This document shows positions 47,501-60,055 of a stretch of 64,000 nt of DNA, one piece after another. The notes beneath the pieces were generated by a model. The model saw only the letters and a program-made list of their open reading frames with translations, made no database searches and was not told the DNA's origin. Every line of letters starts with the position of its first letter. Within the stretch, counting starts at the first letter, position 1. Origin of the DNA: Antedon mediterranea (lineage: Eukaryota; Echinodermata; Crinoidea; Comatulida; Antedonidae); contig NC_092674.1 in NCBI RefSeq assembly GCF_964355755.1, positions 29,624,001-29,688,000 of the forward strand. Direction: 5' to 3'. The position numbers were made by a program, and so were the translations under genes.

Positions 47501-50306
47501 AACTATTAATACTGTGATATACAAAAGTATTGATATGGCAAATAGGTTCATGTTACCGCATATAGTCTGTGTCTTTGACCAGGCTATTTATGCAAAAGTA
47601 CAAGAAATTCGATGGGCTGATGACAATTTGAAGAGTAGACTCGTTGTTCGCCTAGGTGAATTTCACACCTGCATGTCCTTTATGTCCATTATTGGAAAGA
47701 GATTTAGCGATACCGGTTTTCAAGATATTCTTGTTGAGGCAGGTGTTGTTGCTGGTGGATCGATAAAAGGAGTTCTTTCAGGTCATCACTACAATCGAGC
47801 CATACATACTCATAAAATTATATTTGAGACATTTGAACAACTGAGATTCCATGCCTATCTTGATTCACTTGAAGAAGGTCAATATGACACTACCATTTCC
47901 CAATTGGAAGGAATTGATTGGAAAGATGTTCAAAGTCATAGAGATGATATTCAAGACATTTACGGCATGTATGAATGTTACATAACGATGAAGAGGAAAG
48001 ATGATCCAACTTTTGACTTTTGGAGCTCTTACCTTGATATGGTTTCGTTGCTGTTATCGTTCATACGAGCAACTAGAACGTCTGATTGGCAACTTCATCT
48101 AGCCACAATCAGGATGATGCTACCATGGTTTTATTCATATGACCGAACCAACTATGCCAGGTACCTGCCAGCCTACTGGGTAGAGATGCTAGAATTAGAG
48201 AGGACCCACCCGAAAGTCTACAAAGACATATGTCAGCAGGGAACATGGACTGTTCAACGACAAGACAGATATCCATTTGCATCTATAGCATGTGACCAGA
48301 CTATAGAAGAAACCTTAAACCGAGATTGCAAAATACAAGGAGGTATCAAAAGGTTCACATTGAACAGATCTGCAGTTCAACGTTGGTTGCTAGCCCAACC
48401 TGAACGTGCGGAGATTGCCAGATCCTGTGAGAGGATGTGCGGATTTGAAACTGAATTTCGTAATTCAAAAGAACTTGATGGCACACGAATCAAAATGATC
48501 AGGGACTTAGTGGAATCTGTCAAGTCTACAACCTGTAGCATGGTCAACCCGTTTACATGTTCCAGTGAAGAATTGTTAAACATAAGTTCAGGTGCAGTGG
48601 CTATTGAAAAAGTCCGTTCAGATCTTCTGACAGCGTATGATGTTGGGGAGAAAGAAGCAGATGAATTCTTAAAAAGCAGGATCTGCAGTACTGGAACGAC
48701 CTCATTGTTTGCAACAGTTAAGCAAAAGAAATTGAAAACCTTTCAAGACAACTACAAGCAAACAAAAATAAGTTCTACAACTATAGTGAAAGGGAATAAA
48801 GAGCTGTACTCCCGACTGCTTGTTGTTGGGCAAACTCGTGGCATTAACATGAAGGAGGTTATGTCATTCTGTCTGGGTGATATTCCCTTTCCATTGGCCA
48901 ACGGTCCGAAATCCTTGGTAAAGACAGACAAAAGTTCACTGCTAAAGATTTTGGAAGGCAAAGGTGACAACTCAATTTACACATCAAAACCTGATCCAAA
49001 TAGTGCACTCATGATTGATGCAATGGCACTACTTCAAGCTATTAGTAAACGCAACATACCAAATACACTTGAAGAATTAGCTATGAACATTTTGAAGCAA
49101 CTACAGTTTATTGCCTCATCATACAAATGTTCGCGGGTGGATTTTGTTTGTGACAAATATCCAATTGTCAGCATTAAAAATCTTGAACGTGAAAAACGAG
49201 CTGGAAAGGGATCAGAGGTCATCAAAATCTATGGACAAGAACAGAAAACCCCAAAGCAATACAAGAAATTCTTGTCAAATGGACAAAACAAAGAGGCTCT
49301 TATAGAATTTATTTTTGAAACTTGGTCAAAATCAACAGGTATCACAATATCATTTCCAGTCTATGTTACTCATGGAAGTCATTGCCATAAATTGACTTGG
49401 ACAGATGGTGTTTGCAATGCTGTTAATGTGCCGGAATTGTTTTGTGACCATGAGGAAGCGGATACTAGATTAATTCTACATGCTGAGCATGCCAGTTATT
49501 CACACTCAAGTATAATTATCAAAAGTCCTGACACAGATGTGGCCATTCTTGCTTTAAGTCATGCCGAAACAATTCAGTCGCAGGTATTTTTTATGACGGG
49601 ACACAACAACACAAAACGGATTATCAAGATCAACAAGCTAGCTGACATCCTAGGATTGCGCTTGTGCAGAGCTCTTATTGGGCTACACGTGTTCACGGGT
49701 TGTGATTCCACAAGTGCTTTTTATGGAAAAGGCAAGAAAAAAGCAATGGAGGTGATGTCTAATGCTGATGAGTACCTTGATGTTTTTCAAGAATTAGGGT
49801 CTTCATTTTCTATGTCTGACCAGCTGTTAATTTCACTAGAACGATTTGTTTGTTTGCTTTATGGTCATAAAAATGTAAGTCTTATCAATGAAGCAAGGTA
49901 TTTGTCATTCTGCAAAACAGCATCTGAGAAATGTTTGCCACCATGTCAGGATGCACTTCTACAGCACATAAAACGGTGCAATTATCAATCTACAATTTGT
50001 CGTATGGCAACAACTCCTGTAGTCAACGCACCATCACCAAATGAACATGGATGGACAGTGGATGATTCAAAAATTAGTGTAAAATGGATGACTCAGGACC
50101 CAGCACCGCAGACATTATTAGAAATAATAAAATGTGGTTGTAAGTCTGGATGCAACCAAGGAAGGTGTCAATGCAAAAAATCAAGTATGAAATGCTCTGA
50201 TCTCTGCCGCTGCACCAACTGCGAGAATAGACTGGAAAACAAAGCTGATGATGAATCAGAAGATGAAGAGCTTGATGATATCTGTTTGGATGACCTCTTT
50301 GCATAG
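44592..50306 (+). CDS. Academ-like transposase with XPG/FEN nuclease and CXC domains
   Basis: Seven exons (44592-44888, 45212-45467, 45568-45721, 45850-46023, 46151-46219, 46351-46535, 46624-50306) join in frame to 1605 residues with no stop or frameshift. Seen: an N-terminal Cys/His-rich region over exons 1-3 (CCFHHENITD, VCIICKKAQKQ, CYREY), probably zinc-binding; a central region with WDNIDFNEE (about 530) and VCVFDQAIYAKV (about 694), candidate DDE acidic positions; an XPG/FEN-like fold from about 1170 to 1430 (LMIDAMALLQAI, VDFVCDKYP, DHEEADTRL, SPDTDVAIL, TGCDSTSAFYGKGKKKA, matching the acidic metal-binding order of that nuclease family); and a C-terminal tesmin-like CXC motif (CGCKSGCNQGRCQCKK, about 1550-1582) before an acidic tail. 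It would excise and reinsert the element in the nucleus. Alternative: another DDE superfamily with a captured nuclease. Confidence 0.85.
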
Positions 50307-50470
50307 GCTTTTTAATACCTTTTACTTACTGTATTTTACTTGTGACTTGTTTAATGCACTGTATTATTTTGCCTAACAATAATCATTGTTTATAATGAAG
50401 GGATAAATTTTGTGTCATGTTAGAGCATTAAAGTACTTTCATGCACAATTTCATATTCCCTACATTTATA

Positions 50471-51030
50471 ATGTAGTATTTGTTATGTAAGCTGTAGAAG
50501 TTAACATACTACATTAGTATGGATTTTGACCACAGCCCTGGTTTTTGACTTGTGACTTGACTTGAACTTGGTTCAAAATGCCTACAATAATAAAGGGATC
50601 AATGTTGTGCCATGTTAGAGCAATTGTGCTTCCATGCATTATGTGCCTCATCCCTACATTCAAAATGTAGTATTTGTTATGTAAGCTGTAGAAGTTAACA
50701 TACTACATTAGTATGGATTTTGACCACAGCCCTGGTTTTTGACTTGTGACTTGACTTGAACTTGGTTTAAAATGCCTACAATAATAAAGGGATCAATGTT
50801 GTGCCATGTTAGAGCAATTGTGCTTCCATGCATTATGTGCCTCATCCCTACATTCAAAATGTAGTATTTGTTATGTAAGCTGTAGAAGTTAACATACTAC
50901 ATTAGTATGGATTTTGACCACAGCCCTGGTTTTTGACTTGTGACTTGACTTGAACTTGGTTCAAAATGCCTACAATAATAAAGGGATCAATGTTGTGCCA
51001 TGTTAGTCTAGAATTGTACTCTCATGCATA
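50471..51030 (+). repeat. 194 bp tandem repeat in the transposon 3' region
   Basis: ATGTAGTATTTGTTATGTAA recurs at 50471, 50665 and 50859, giving a 194 bp period and nearly three almost identical copies. Each copy carries AATAATAAAGG, so a poly(A) signal is repeated. Confidence 0.92.
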
Positions 51031-51905
51031 CATTATATTCCCTACATGTGGGAAGAATGACAGAGAACCTTCACGTGGTCCTTCCTGTTATGCCTTAGGG
51101 TAACCGATCTCTGCAACTATACCAATATTACTTACCGTATGTTCATTCATGTTGAATTATATAACGGATAAAATATATAAATCTGATAGCATTAGTATCC
51201 TTTTATTTTTGTAATTTGTAAATTCTGTATATGCATCTTATCTGTACATATTTTACAGTACTGTGTATTTTACTTTGTGTTTTAACATTTAAATGATTTT
51301 ATTCTATTTTTATATTAAGTTGCCATGAGAAAAACCAATTTCAAATCTTTCGTTGATGAAGTTATCTTGTATCTTGTAAATCTAAACATTAAAATTTAGT
51401 TGAAATGTGTTGTGGTCTTAATTAAATGGTTTAATTTTCAAAAGTATTGATAGAAATAAAGAAATAATTCAAATGCTTTTAGAATTATATATATAACGTG
51501 TATTTGATGGCAGACACTCGTTTATAATTGTAAATTAAATAAACTACAGTAATTTAACTTATGACGCGACTTGACTTAGCCTGACGCGTTTTACCTTGAC
51601 AGTGACGCGATTAGATTTTAATTGACGCGATCTAACGAGTCGGGACGTAACAACGTACAATTACCACGGTACTCGTCCACGCTTTTTGCCTGTTACTTCA
51701 GCGGGATGTTTTTAATCTTTCGGGCTAGCGATGGTCTTTTATCAAGATAATTGTGCTTATGTGATACGGTATTTTGGTGAAAAAGTTCAAATTATTACTT
51801 AAAACATGTTAATAGATTGATCTATGACAATTTTTTGTATACTAAAGAGGTTGGAGCGAAAAGTGTTTTCTAGTGGCTTTTTTTTCTTCACCCGATGGCC
51901 TACCA

Positions 51906-53441
51906 CCCAGAATGATCATTCTCAGACTATATATAGCTAGTTAGAGGTGCTGCAGCTGGTCGTTAAATTTATCTTTTTTTTTACTCCTCGCCTCCTAAAC
52001 AATGTTGTTAATAATTATTCAGATGTCATATGTACTGTTGTGACGTGCTTTACTATCATCTGAAAAAAAAGCATTCACGAACATTTAAAGATAATTAAGT
52101 CTATATCGTGTCCATAAAAAAATATTTGTTTACAATTGTTGTTGAATATGCCATTTTAAAAAGGTCACAAAATCAAGTTTCACTTTGACCAACAATTGGA
52201 TCAAAAGAATATTTACCTGAAAAACTGTAATTTAAAGAAAAATGATAGTTAGATTTTGGTTAAAACCGGTTTTCAATTTTGTCTGAAATCTTTGTTCTTG
52301 TTTGACGTGTAAAACTTTATAACAAAAAACTGCAACGACGCAAAGTCTGATTTGATTAGTATTTCTCGGGCATATGTTTTTGCGGGACATTTGCTGCTGT
52401 TATAATTTTAGCCAATCATAGGCCGTGTGACGTAATTGAATATCGTATGGTTATTCCATTTTTAAACAGAGGTAATTCCATTTCAGAAAACAATTTTAAA
52501 CCAACAGTTACCGTATAAGCTTGGCAAAGGACCACATGAAATTAATTTGATAACATTTCAATTATGCCTCTAATAAATTTTAAAAATCAATTTTGCTATA
52601 TTACTGTTTAATAATCAATGTCAAATTAGGCGTATTACCCAAATTCACAATTCGTTCGCCACATTACAAATGTCTTTTTAAAATCCATTAGGGAAATTCC
52701 CAATGTTTATAATAGACATTTCTTTCTCAAATTGTTAGTACAGTCGTCGTCGAAGGATCTGTCAAAGTAAACGTCGTAATTGATTTAATTTACCGTAATG
52801 AACCATTAATTAGTTTAAAATATTAATTGTTCTCTCTCATTAGTTGTATCTGCTGTCTAATGTAGGCATACTAATAGTAATAGTGTGATAACGAAGCAAA
52901 CCAAACAGTGCAGGTTCGTCACTACCCATTGAGCTTTCACAAACCAGCCAATATAGTCCGCTGCTGCATACAGGAGGGGCACCCATACAGACCTGTGTTA
53001 AGGAGAATTGTAATTTTCTGGGTAAGTTTAGGTAGGTAGGTAGGTAGAAACATAGCACTTTTCACAATTAGGAGAATTATGAATTAGTAATATCATAATA
53101 ATAGTAGGCCTAGTAGTATGAATTATTATAGCATATTATTATAATACCATGGGACATGTTTGGAGGTATTTCATTTTTTCCATTTTGTTTTAACCATAGA
53201 GATATTCTCTATGTTTTAACACACCTTTTAATCAATCCCCTGTTTGTATTGTTTGAGGATCCCTAATGATCAGCTGATGCTGGATGAACCACCCTCATAA
53301 AATATTGTTGAAATTAATTTTAAAAAAAATAAACCTCAAAGTGATAGTCATAGCAGGGAGCTCAACTCCCTGAGTCATAAATAGGCCTATAAAACATTAT
53401 TTTTTAAATATTTTTTTAGAGTGAGAAAATCTAGATACAAG
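51906..53441. other. Intergenic region between the transposon and the TNF receptor gene
   Basis: No coding exon recognised. A copy of dispersed repeat family C lies near 52145-52335, and a GTAG tetranucleotide run near 53030-53046. Confidence 0.5.
52145..52335. repeat. Dispersed repeat family C, copy 2
   Basis: Shares CACTTTGACCAA, TTGGATC and TTTTGGTTAAAA, in order, with 6405-6630. Confidence 0.4.
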
Positions 53442-56400
53442 ATGGAAAATAGGCTTGCTATGCAGCTGTATGCTACTGTTGTAGCAATATCCATGGTAAG
53501 AAGTATAAAACAGCTTATTAAGCGCAGCACCTTTACTCCTCTGGAGATGATGAATCAGAGTAATTGCCATTTGATTCAGATTTAATCCCAACCTGAACGT
53601 ATAAGCCCACTCTAGGTTATAATAAGCAACAACTTTTGTGCATCAGTCCATGACATACTTGTTGTCTATGACAACAAAAACCAGTATGTCGTGCATTTTG
53701 TGTTCACAACTACCTTGCAACTTGTATTTAAATTCCTTTGTGTGTGTTTTGATACCTGAGTATAAGCCCACCCATGTTATATAAGCCCATCCTAGGTTGT
53801 GTACCAGTTCAAAAAGTTTCCATGACATTGTTGTTAAGAGACAACAACCAGGATGTCGTTTGTGAATTGTGTATTCACAGTTTCCCTTGCAATTTGTATT
53901 TCAATTGTTTGTATTTGTATGAAAACCTTTTAACGGTGATTCCAAAATGAAAGTAAGCCATTTTCCTTGTCAAACGACAAATACTTTCTAAATGCACAAT
54001 ACTGATTGCTTAAATAATTGTTTGACACTAAAATCTTTTACTTTGGTAGTCAAGGATATGAATATTGTAAAAAATAAGGGCAGATCCACTGGTTTTTTTT
54101 TTTTGCTGGGTGCAGAGAATTACTAAGAGCAAAGCTCCAAATCTCGGGGGTGTCTCCCCTCCCACATAATATTTTTGTATACAACAATTCAATCCTGTTG
54201 TCTACCTTTTGGACAACCATCCTTTTTAGTTAGTTGCGTAGTTTTTTCCGGAGAGACATTTTTGGAGGAATAGTAATGGATGAAAATTGTGTTAGTTCTA
54301 GAATCTTTAATTAACATATTTCTGTTTTACAGGTGAATGGTGCACCTGCTATTAAAAAGAGCGAGTGCAATCTTCACTCAGATATGTTTTGGGACAAAGC
54401 AAGTAAATCCTGCAAAGTGTGTATTTTTTGCGGACCTGGATATAAAAGATCCGTAAGCTATCAACAATTTAATTTCTATGAATTGGGTTTTTTTTATTTG
54501 ACATTTGAATAAGGAAATAATGTTTTGTTATGGCTATATGTCTATTGTCAAACCCTTGGTGGATTTTGAAAGAGGTTTTAAACTCTGTCTACACTATCAA
54601 AGTTTATTTGACAAATGTGATGTGCCCTGTGGACACGATGATGTCATACCATATTTGAGCATATCACTACCATATTTGAGCACATCACTACCATATTTGG
54701 GCACATCACTACCATATTTGGGCATATCACTACCATATTTAAGCATATCATTACTATATTTAAGCATATCACTACCATATTTAAGCATATCACTACCATA
54801 TTTTGGCACATCACACTTTTTTGTCAAACTAGTTTGGTAGTGTAGACAGAGCTTTTAGGCTTAAAAATGGTAACAAATAAAGTGCTGAACTACGTACTAT
54901 AATTATTTTACATTGTAAATTTCAAAATTTGGAACACAATGTTGTATTGTTCTTATATTGATCTTCTGGTCAAAAAATAAATATATGAACAAAATGAATT
55001 CATACAAGTTCCTACTATTTCAACAGGTTAATTGTGGATATGGGGATGGTGGATCAGTAATATGTGATCTATGCCGTTCTGGTACCTTCCAAGATAAGTA
55101 TCATAGTCGCATCACAAGATGCACTATCTGCAAACTTTGCTCCAACCACAACCAAGTTGAATTGGAAGCCTGTTCCTCCACTTCTGATACAAAATGTGGA
55201 GAATGCAAATTAGGGTAAATAAATTAAGATGTTGTCATAGAAATTGAAAATGTGTAAATGTGGTTGATAGACTACATAGATATACTTATTAAACCACTTC
55301 AAAAAATCTTCTTTGGCAAAATAGGATATTAAAATTAAATACAGTATATTAAAAGTACATTAAAATACAGTGAAACAACAAAATAAATAAAATTCTCTTG
55401 AATTTCTAATTAGTGTAGTGAGAATTGACTATAATCTACAATAATAATATTTTTGGTTTGTTTCAAATTAAGACATTTAAAGACTTTTTTAAAGGTTTGC
55501 ATATGACCCACAACAATCACGTGATGTAGGGTGCGTATCATGTGAATATCTACCCTTGGACACAGAAGGTTGTCAAACCGCCAAGGCGACAACTACTGCC
55601 AAGGCGACATCCACAGTCAAGGCGACAACCACAGCCAAGGCAACAACCACTGCAAAGATGCCAACCACAGCCAAGGCGACAACCACTGCAGAGATAATAA
55701 CCTCAGCCAAGGCGACAACCACTGCAGAGATGACAACCTCAGCCAAAACCACAACAAATGCATCTAAATCACCTTCTGTCCATTCCTCAATCAAGCCATC
55801 TTTATCAACACCTTTGTTGTTATATTCTACCCAGACCTCTTCAACTGAGGTAATATTTTATTTTTCATAACTCCTAAATAAATGTTATCATTGTCATTAA
55901 ATACCCAAAAAGTACCTATTTATTACAGTACTATTAACAATTGATGCAATCAAAGAAATGTTTTTTGTTAGTTCTTCTAATTTGTGGTGATGTATATTTA
56001 CAGAAAACCATCATAGGCCCTGAGATATCCGAGACAGTCTCTCATTGTAAGTTTTGAAGTTAATTTAAAGTGTCCTTATTTTTTTATTAGCATTTCAAAC
56101 TAGGCCTTATATATATCTTTAACTTAGTCTTAGTTTTGCCTAAATTGTCTACATTTTAAACGTGCAAATAATAGGCCTAGGCAAATCAAAGGGGGCCTAG
56201 CCGTTACATTAGTTTCATGTTCAGCACTTTTACCATTTTTATGCTCTGGCAGGCCTTATTTCAAAATCCTGGATTCACACTTGGCCTAAACATCATCATA
56301 ATATCATCAAATGGTATAATTGCTGTTGTTTCACACTACTGTGTACTGCAGATACCTTTAATTTTTATTTTATATTTTAAGAATAATTAATAACCAAGAT

Positions 56401-58453
56401 CTCTTGTTTAATATTTCAGCATATGAGGGCAGATACTTGACAATAGAGGCGTTTATTATTATAGCTGCAGTGGTGGTGGGTGTAATAGTAGTAAAGTTCC
56501 TTTGGAAGAGAAGAAAACGGATAAAAAAATCACTAATATCAAAAAGTTTTTCAGCTCAAAATGGTAATCGAACATGTTTTTCAGTGATACTGTATAAAAG
56601 ATTATAATACGTTTTGAATAGGATTTTGTGTTTTCACAAAATGACATGTTTAATTTTGTTTTAGGTGTAATTGACCCAAATGACGGAAATGTAGGATTTC
56701 ATACACCATCAACACTCCCTAGGTATGTATTAAATGTGTGTGTTCATTATAGGTGCTCTTTTAACACTAAACTTGTGGTCTCCCAAATCAGACTCCCCTT
56801 GAACTGAAGTTTGGAATAAGTCCCCTGTTTAACTCGAATGTGCTTAATGAAAAAATAATCCTGACAGAAAACTTGACACCATTGTGCTGGTGTATACCAA
56901 TTTTGTTTTTCAAAGTCATGTTTAAGAGCCATATTTAATTTTTTTTACAAAGTAACAGATTGTTTTCGATATCTGAAGAGCCTAACGACAGTGGCAGCGG
57001 AGAAGAGGACAGACTATTGATATCCAATCGACCACAATTTAATCGATCAGTTTCATTGCCAGCAAAATTTGACCAACCAACCGCTCCATTACCAGCTAAA
57101 TTTGTCCAACCATCCGCCGTTGATCTAAATATACACCGCAAACTTGCACGCTACAAAAATCCAAAAACAAAGGTACAGTAGCTGTGCTGATTTTTCATTG
57201 TTGAGATTAATACTGCCCTCTTCTGTTATTCCTGTATAACTCAAACTTATTATGTTAAGTACTATGTCTATGAGCCATATTCAATTCAATTCAAATTTAT
57301 TCACTTCCCTTAGGAGAAACATATAAAAACTGTACAATAAAACACATCAAAATGAAGATTCACACAAATCAAAAGATTAAAATGGTTTTAACAAGTTAAA
57401 TAAAGTGTCAAAATCATTGTGAAAAGGACAGACTTAACGCTATCACAGATACCATGATTGACACAATCCACAGATTTGGTTACAGTTCATATTCTAAAGT
57501 TTCCCCAGATCTAAGGGCGGACCATCTTAGATTAGTGGCACTAAAGTGAAGACATGGCTTGTTTGAGATTATGTGAAATCTTTGGAAGAGATTTCCTGAC
57601 ATTTTCTTTTTAAGATTTCTTTTTTAAGATATGAACTAAAGCTTTTTCATATTTACAACCCAATTCTTGTGTTTCAGAAGCCTAAAGTGACAACATTGAC
57701 TGAGGATGAACTGTTTGAAAAGGCTGTGACCATCTGTAGGAGTAAAGGTAAAATACATGTACTTTAATGTAATAAAGTGCCACAGTCAATAAAGTGTTGT
57801 CAAACTATTATGCTCCTTTCAATGTATATGCTCGAGTATAATCCCATGCTCAAGTATAATTGCCTGCTCAAGTATAGTCCCATGCTCGATTATAATCCCA
57901 TGCTCGATTATAATCCCATTTTTAAGTTTCCCACCCTTATTATTAGGCTAAATTCTTGGATAAATTCCATTGCTAATGCAATCCAAGTATAATCTTACAA
58001 CCCCCTAATTTTTTACGGATTTCAGTAATAAATGTACTTATATTTATTTTGGCATATTACTCAAGGGACACCCCTATTATAATAAGACACTATGTTGGGT
58101 ACAAAGTTTTTCTGTTAATGGGGATCTACTGTATTTTAATCAATGATTTTGTAAATTTAGGTGAATTACTAATCAACTTAAGTCAAGATATACAGATGCA
58201 AATATGCATGGCACTAAATCCAGACAAAAGTTCATCGACCCTACAAAACTGGAGAGAACTGGCACTCCTTCTTGACATAGCTAAACTCAAAGTGGACAAT
58301 TTCCAAGAAAAAATGAAGTCTGTATTTGAATACATGTCTTGTATGAAAGGTGATACGTCAATGGAAACATTTTTAGATTCGGTTAAGAAATTAAATCGGC
58401 CAGATGTTTTGAGGATGATATGTAGTTATATTATTGAGAAGAATGGGATATAG
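53442..58453 (+). CDS. TNF receptor superfamily protein with death domain
   Basis: Ten in-frame exons (53442-53495, 54333-54452, 55027-55214, 55495-55849, 56004-56046, 56420-56563, 56665-56722, 56959-57172, 57678-57747, 58161-58453) total 1539 nt, 512 residues plus stop. Seen: a short signal peptide (1-18); Cys-rich repeats of TNFR spacing (about 28-135, with CKVCIFCGPGYK, CDLCRSGTFQDK, CTICKLCS, CGECKLGFAYD); a Thr/Ala/Lys stalk of short repeats (about 140-220), likely O-glycosylated; a TM helix (about 263-282, FIIIAAVVVGVIVV) followed by KRRKRIKK; a linker with the internal repeat LPAKF.QP; and a C-terminal death domain (about 416-512, with NWRELALLLDIAKLKVDNF and SVKKLNRPDVLRMI). Such receptors bind TNF-type ligands and signal through death-domain adaptors to NF-kB, JNK or apoptosis. 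The layout recalls EDAR and NGFR types; which one cannot be decided. Confidence 0.87.
53595..53935. repeat. Tandem duplication, about 172 bp period
   Basis: CCATGACAT...TTGTTGT, GACAACAA, ATGTCGT and TTGCAA.TTGTATTT recur in order, first from 53648 and then from 53820, with moderate divergence. First intron of the TNF receptor gene. Confidence 0.7.
54578..54856. mobile_element. Family A MITE copy 14, internally expanded
   Basis: Both terminal repeats are present. The core unit CATATCACTACCATATTTGG has multiplied to about nine copies, making the element about twice normal length. In the second intron of the TNF receptor gene. Confidence 0.88.
55560..55755 (+). repeat. Coding minisatellite of the TNFR stalk
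   Basis: Repeats close to AAGGCGACAACCACTGCC encode Lys-Ala-Thr-Thr-Thr-Ala units. It is in frame in the receptor exon 55495-55849, so copy number changes lengthen or shorten the extracellular stalk. Confidence 0.85.
57250..57400 (-). repeat. Possible LINE 3' tail, minus strand
   Basis: TTCAATTCAATTCAAATTTATT is the complement of an AATAAA-type LINE end with a short tandem run. It resembles the stretch at 7520-7550. In a TNF receptor intron. Confidence 0.3.
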
Positions 58454-59319
58454 TAGGAAGGTGAACTACTCCAAGCAATGGCTACATTAATTGTTTTAAA
58501 ATGTTGACATTTACAGTATTATGTCATCATAAAGATATAGTGTAGATCATCAAAGTGTTGCTAGGGCACAAGTTTTGCTGGTGGCACAAGTGTTGCTAGT
58601 ACTGTCTCATCCAAGCATAGACAGTTGAAATAATGTGATTTTTCTGTAATTTAATACTAGAAAATAATCACAAGTTAATTTATTTTATAAATAATACATA
58701 TGTTTGTTGTACAAACATTAAAATACAATGTGAAGTGAAATTCATTCTTCATGATACAATAATGTACTGTAATCACATTTTTTAGGGTAAGGTCTATGCA
58801 AATATTTTATTCATTTTTGACTGGAAATTAATACAAGTGATAATGTATTTGCTATGCAAAAATCTAGTTTTGCATGTGAATTTAATAGATTCTTTTTTAA
58901 AAATAGATTTGTATTCATCTCCTTTTAGTATAGTAGCGGTGAAGGAGGAGGATTATAACGATAATAATTGTTTTTATAAATGATTCGGATAAAACCTTGA
59001 TTTAGTTAATACCTTTCTCTGATTGTGTAAATTATTTTATTTTACAAAAAATATTACATGTACAAATTGTATTATAAAATTATAATATATAAAAATGCTT
59101 TCTTTACTTAGTTAATTAAGATATCATATAACTATACCTGATAACTTTTATTTGACCAGATGCGGATTCAGGATTTTTCAAACAGGGAAGCGCTAACAAT
59201 AACATATAATATTACTTTTTTTAAATATAATTTTAGCTGTCAAAAGCGCAAACCCCTCTGGATTCACCACTGGATTGAAGTTTTACAAAAAACAAAAAAT
59301 TACTTATATATTTAAACGA

Positions 59320-59690
59320 TTATATTGTACGGTAGTTTTAATTAGAGAAACTGTTCTATTTGTGGCGTCTGTATTTAAAAAAAATGTTTTCATTAGTTGT
59401 ACTTACGATATCTTACTGCAGTAAAAAAAGAAGTATTAAATTATATTATGAAATGGAAGCACATTATTTTTAAAATATTGTACGGTAGTTTTAATTAGAT
59501 TAGATAAACTTGTCTATTTGTGGCTTCTGTATTTAAAAAATATGTTTTCATTAGTGTTGTACTTACGATATCTTATTAATTAATAAATATTAATAAACGA
59601 TTACAGTCCATATGAAATGGAGGCACATAATTTTGTTAATAATTAATTAATTAGATAAACTTTTCTATTTGTGGTATGTTTTTAATAAAT
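59320..59690. repeat. Tandem duplication, about 155 bp period
   Basis: ATTGTACGGTAGTTTTAATT recurs at 59324 and 59477, each followed by CTATTTGTGG and TTGTACTTACGATATCTTA. A partial third copy starts near 59640. Confidence 0.75.
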
Positions 59691-59919
59691 GTATTTTCTC
59701 TTCTAAATGTCTGTTTCAATTCTGTGATGTCCAATGTTTCATGAGGGATGCTGTTTAATATCATAAATCACAATGAATTTATCCAACTATACAATATATC
59801 ACAAAAGCCCCAGTGGTCTGACAGTAGGGTGTCAGCATATCAATCAGAAGAGTTTAAGTTCTAATCTAGTGGAGTCTTTCAACATGTACCTTCTGAGTTT
59901 ATCTTCTGCAAGCAACGAA

Positions 59920-60055
59920 AGATCTATCTACACTATCAAACTAGTTTGACAAAAAAATGTGATGTGCCCATATATGGACATGATGATGTCATATCACTAC
60001 CATATTTGGGCACGTCACACTTTTTTGTCAAACTAGTTTGATAGTGTAGACAGAG
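59920..60055. mobile_element. Family A MITE copy 15
   Basis: Well-preserved copy with both terminal repeats. It is the only clearly intergenic copy in the window. Confidence 0.85.

Larger units (their letters stand above)
44161..51902 (+). mobile_element. Intact Academ-like (AcademX-type) DNA transposon
   Basis: The element is bounded by a perfect 16 bp inverted repeat, TAGGCCATCGGGTGAA at 44161-44176 and its complement at 51887-51902. It is flanked by a 3 bp target duplication CCA (44158-44160 and 51903-51905). The 7742 bp contain one seven-exon transposase gene, intact in frame, and a 3' region with 194 bp tandem repeats. The XPG-like nuclease domain, Cys-rich N-terminus and short target duplication agree with what I recall of the Academ superfamily, especially AcademX. 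Boundaries are well supported by sequence; the superfamily name is recall-based. Confidence 0.8.

Noticed and set aside
44592-50306. A host gene with a tesmin-like CXC domain (LIN54/MTL5 family)
   Set aside because: The CXC motif is single and C-terminal. The gene is enclosed by terminal inverted repeats with a target duplication, and the rest fits a transposase.
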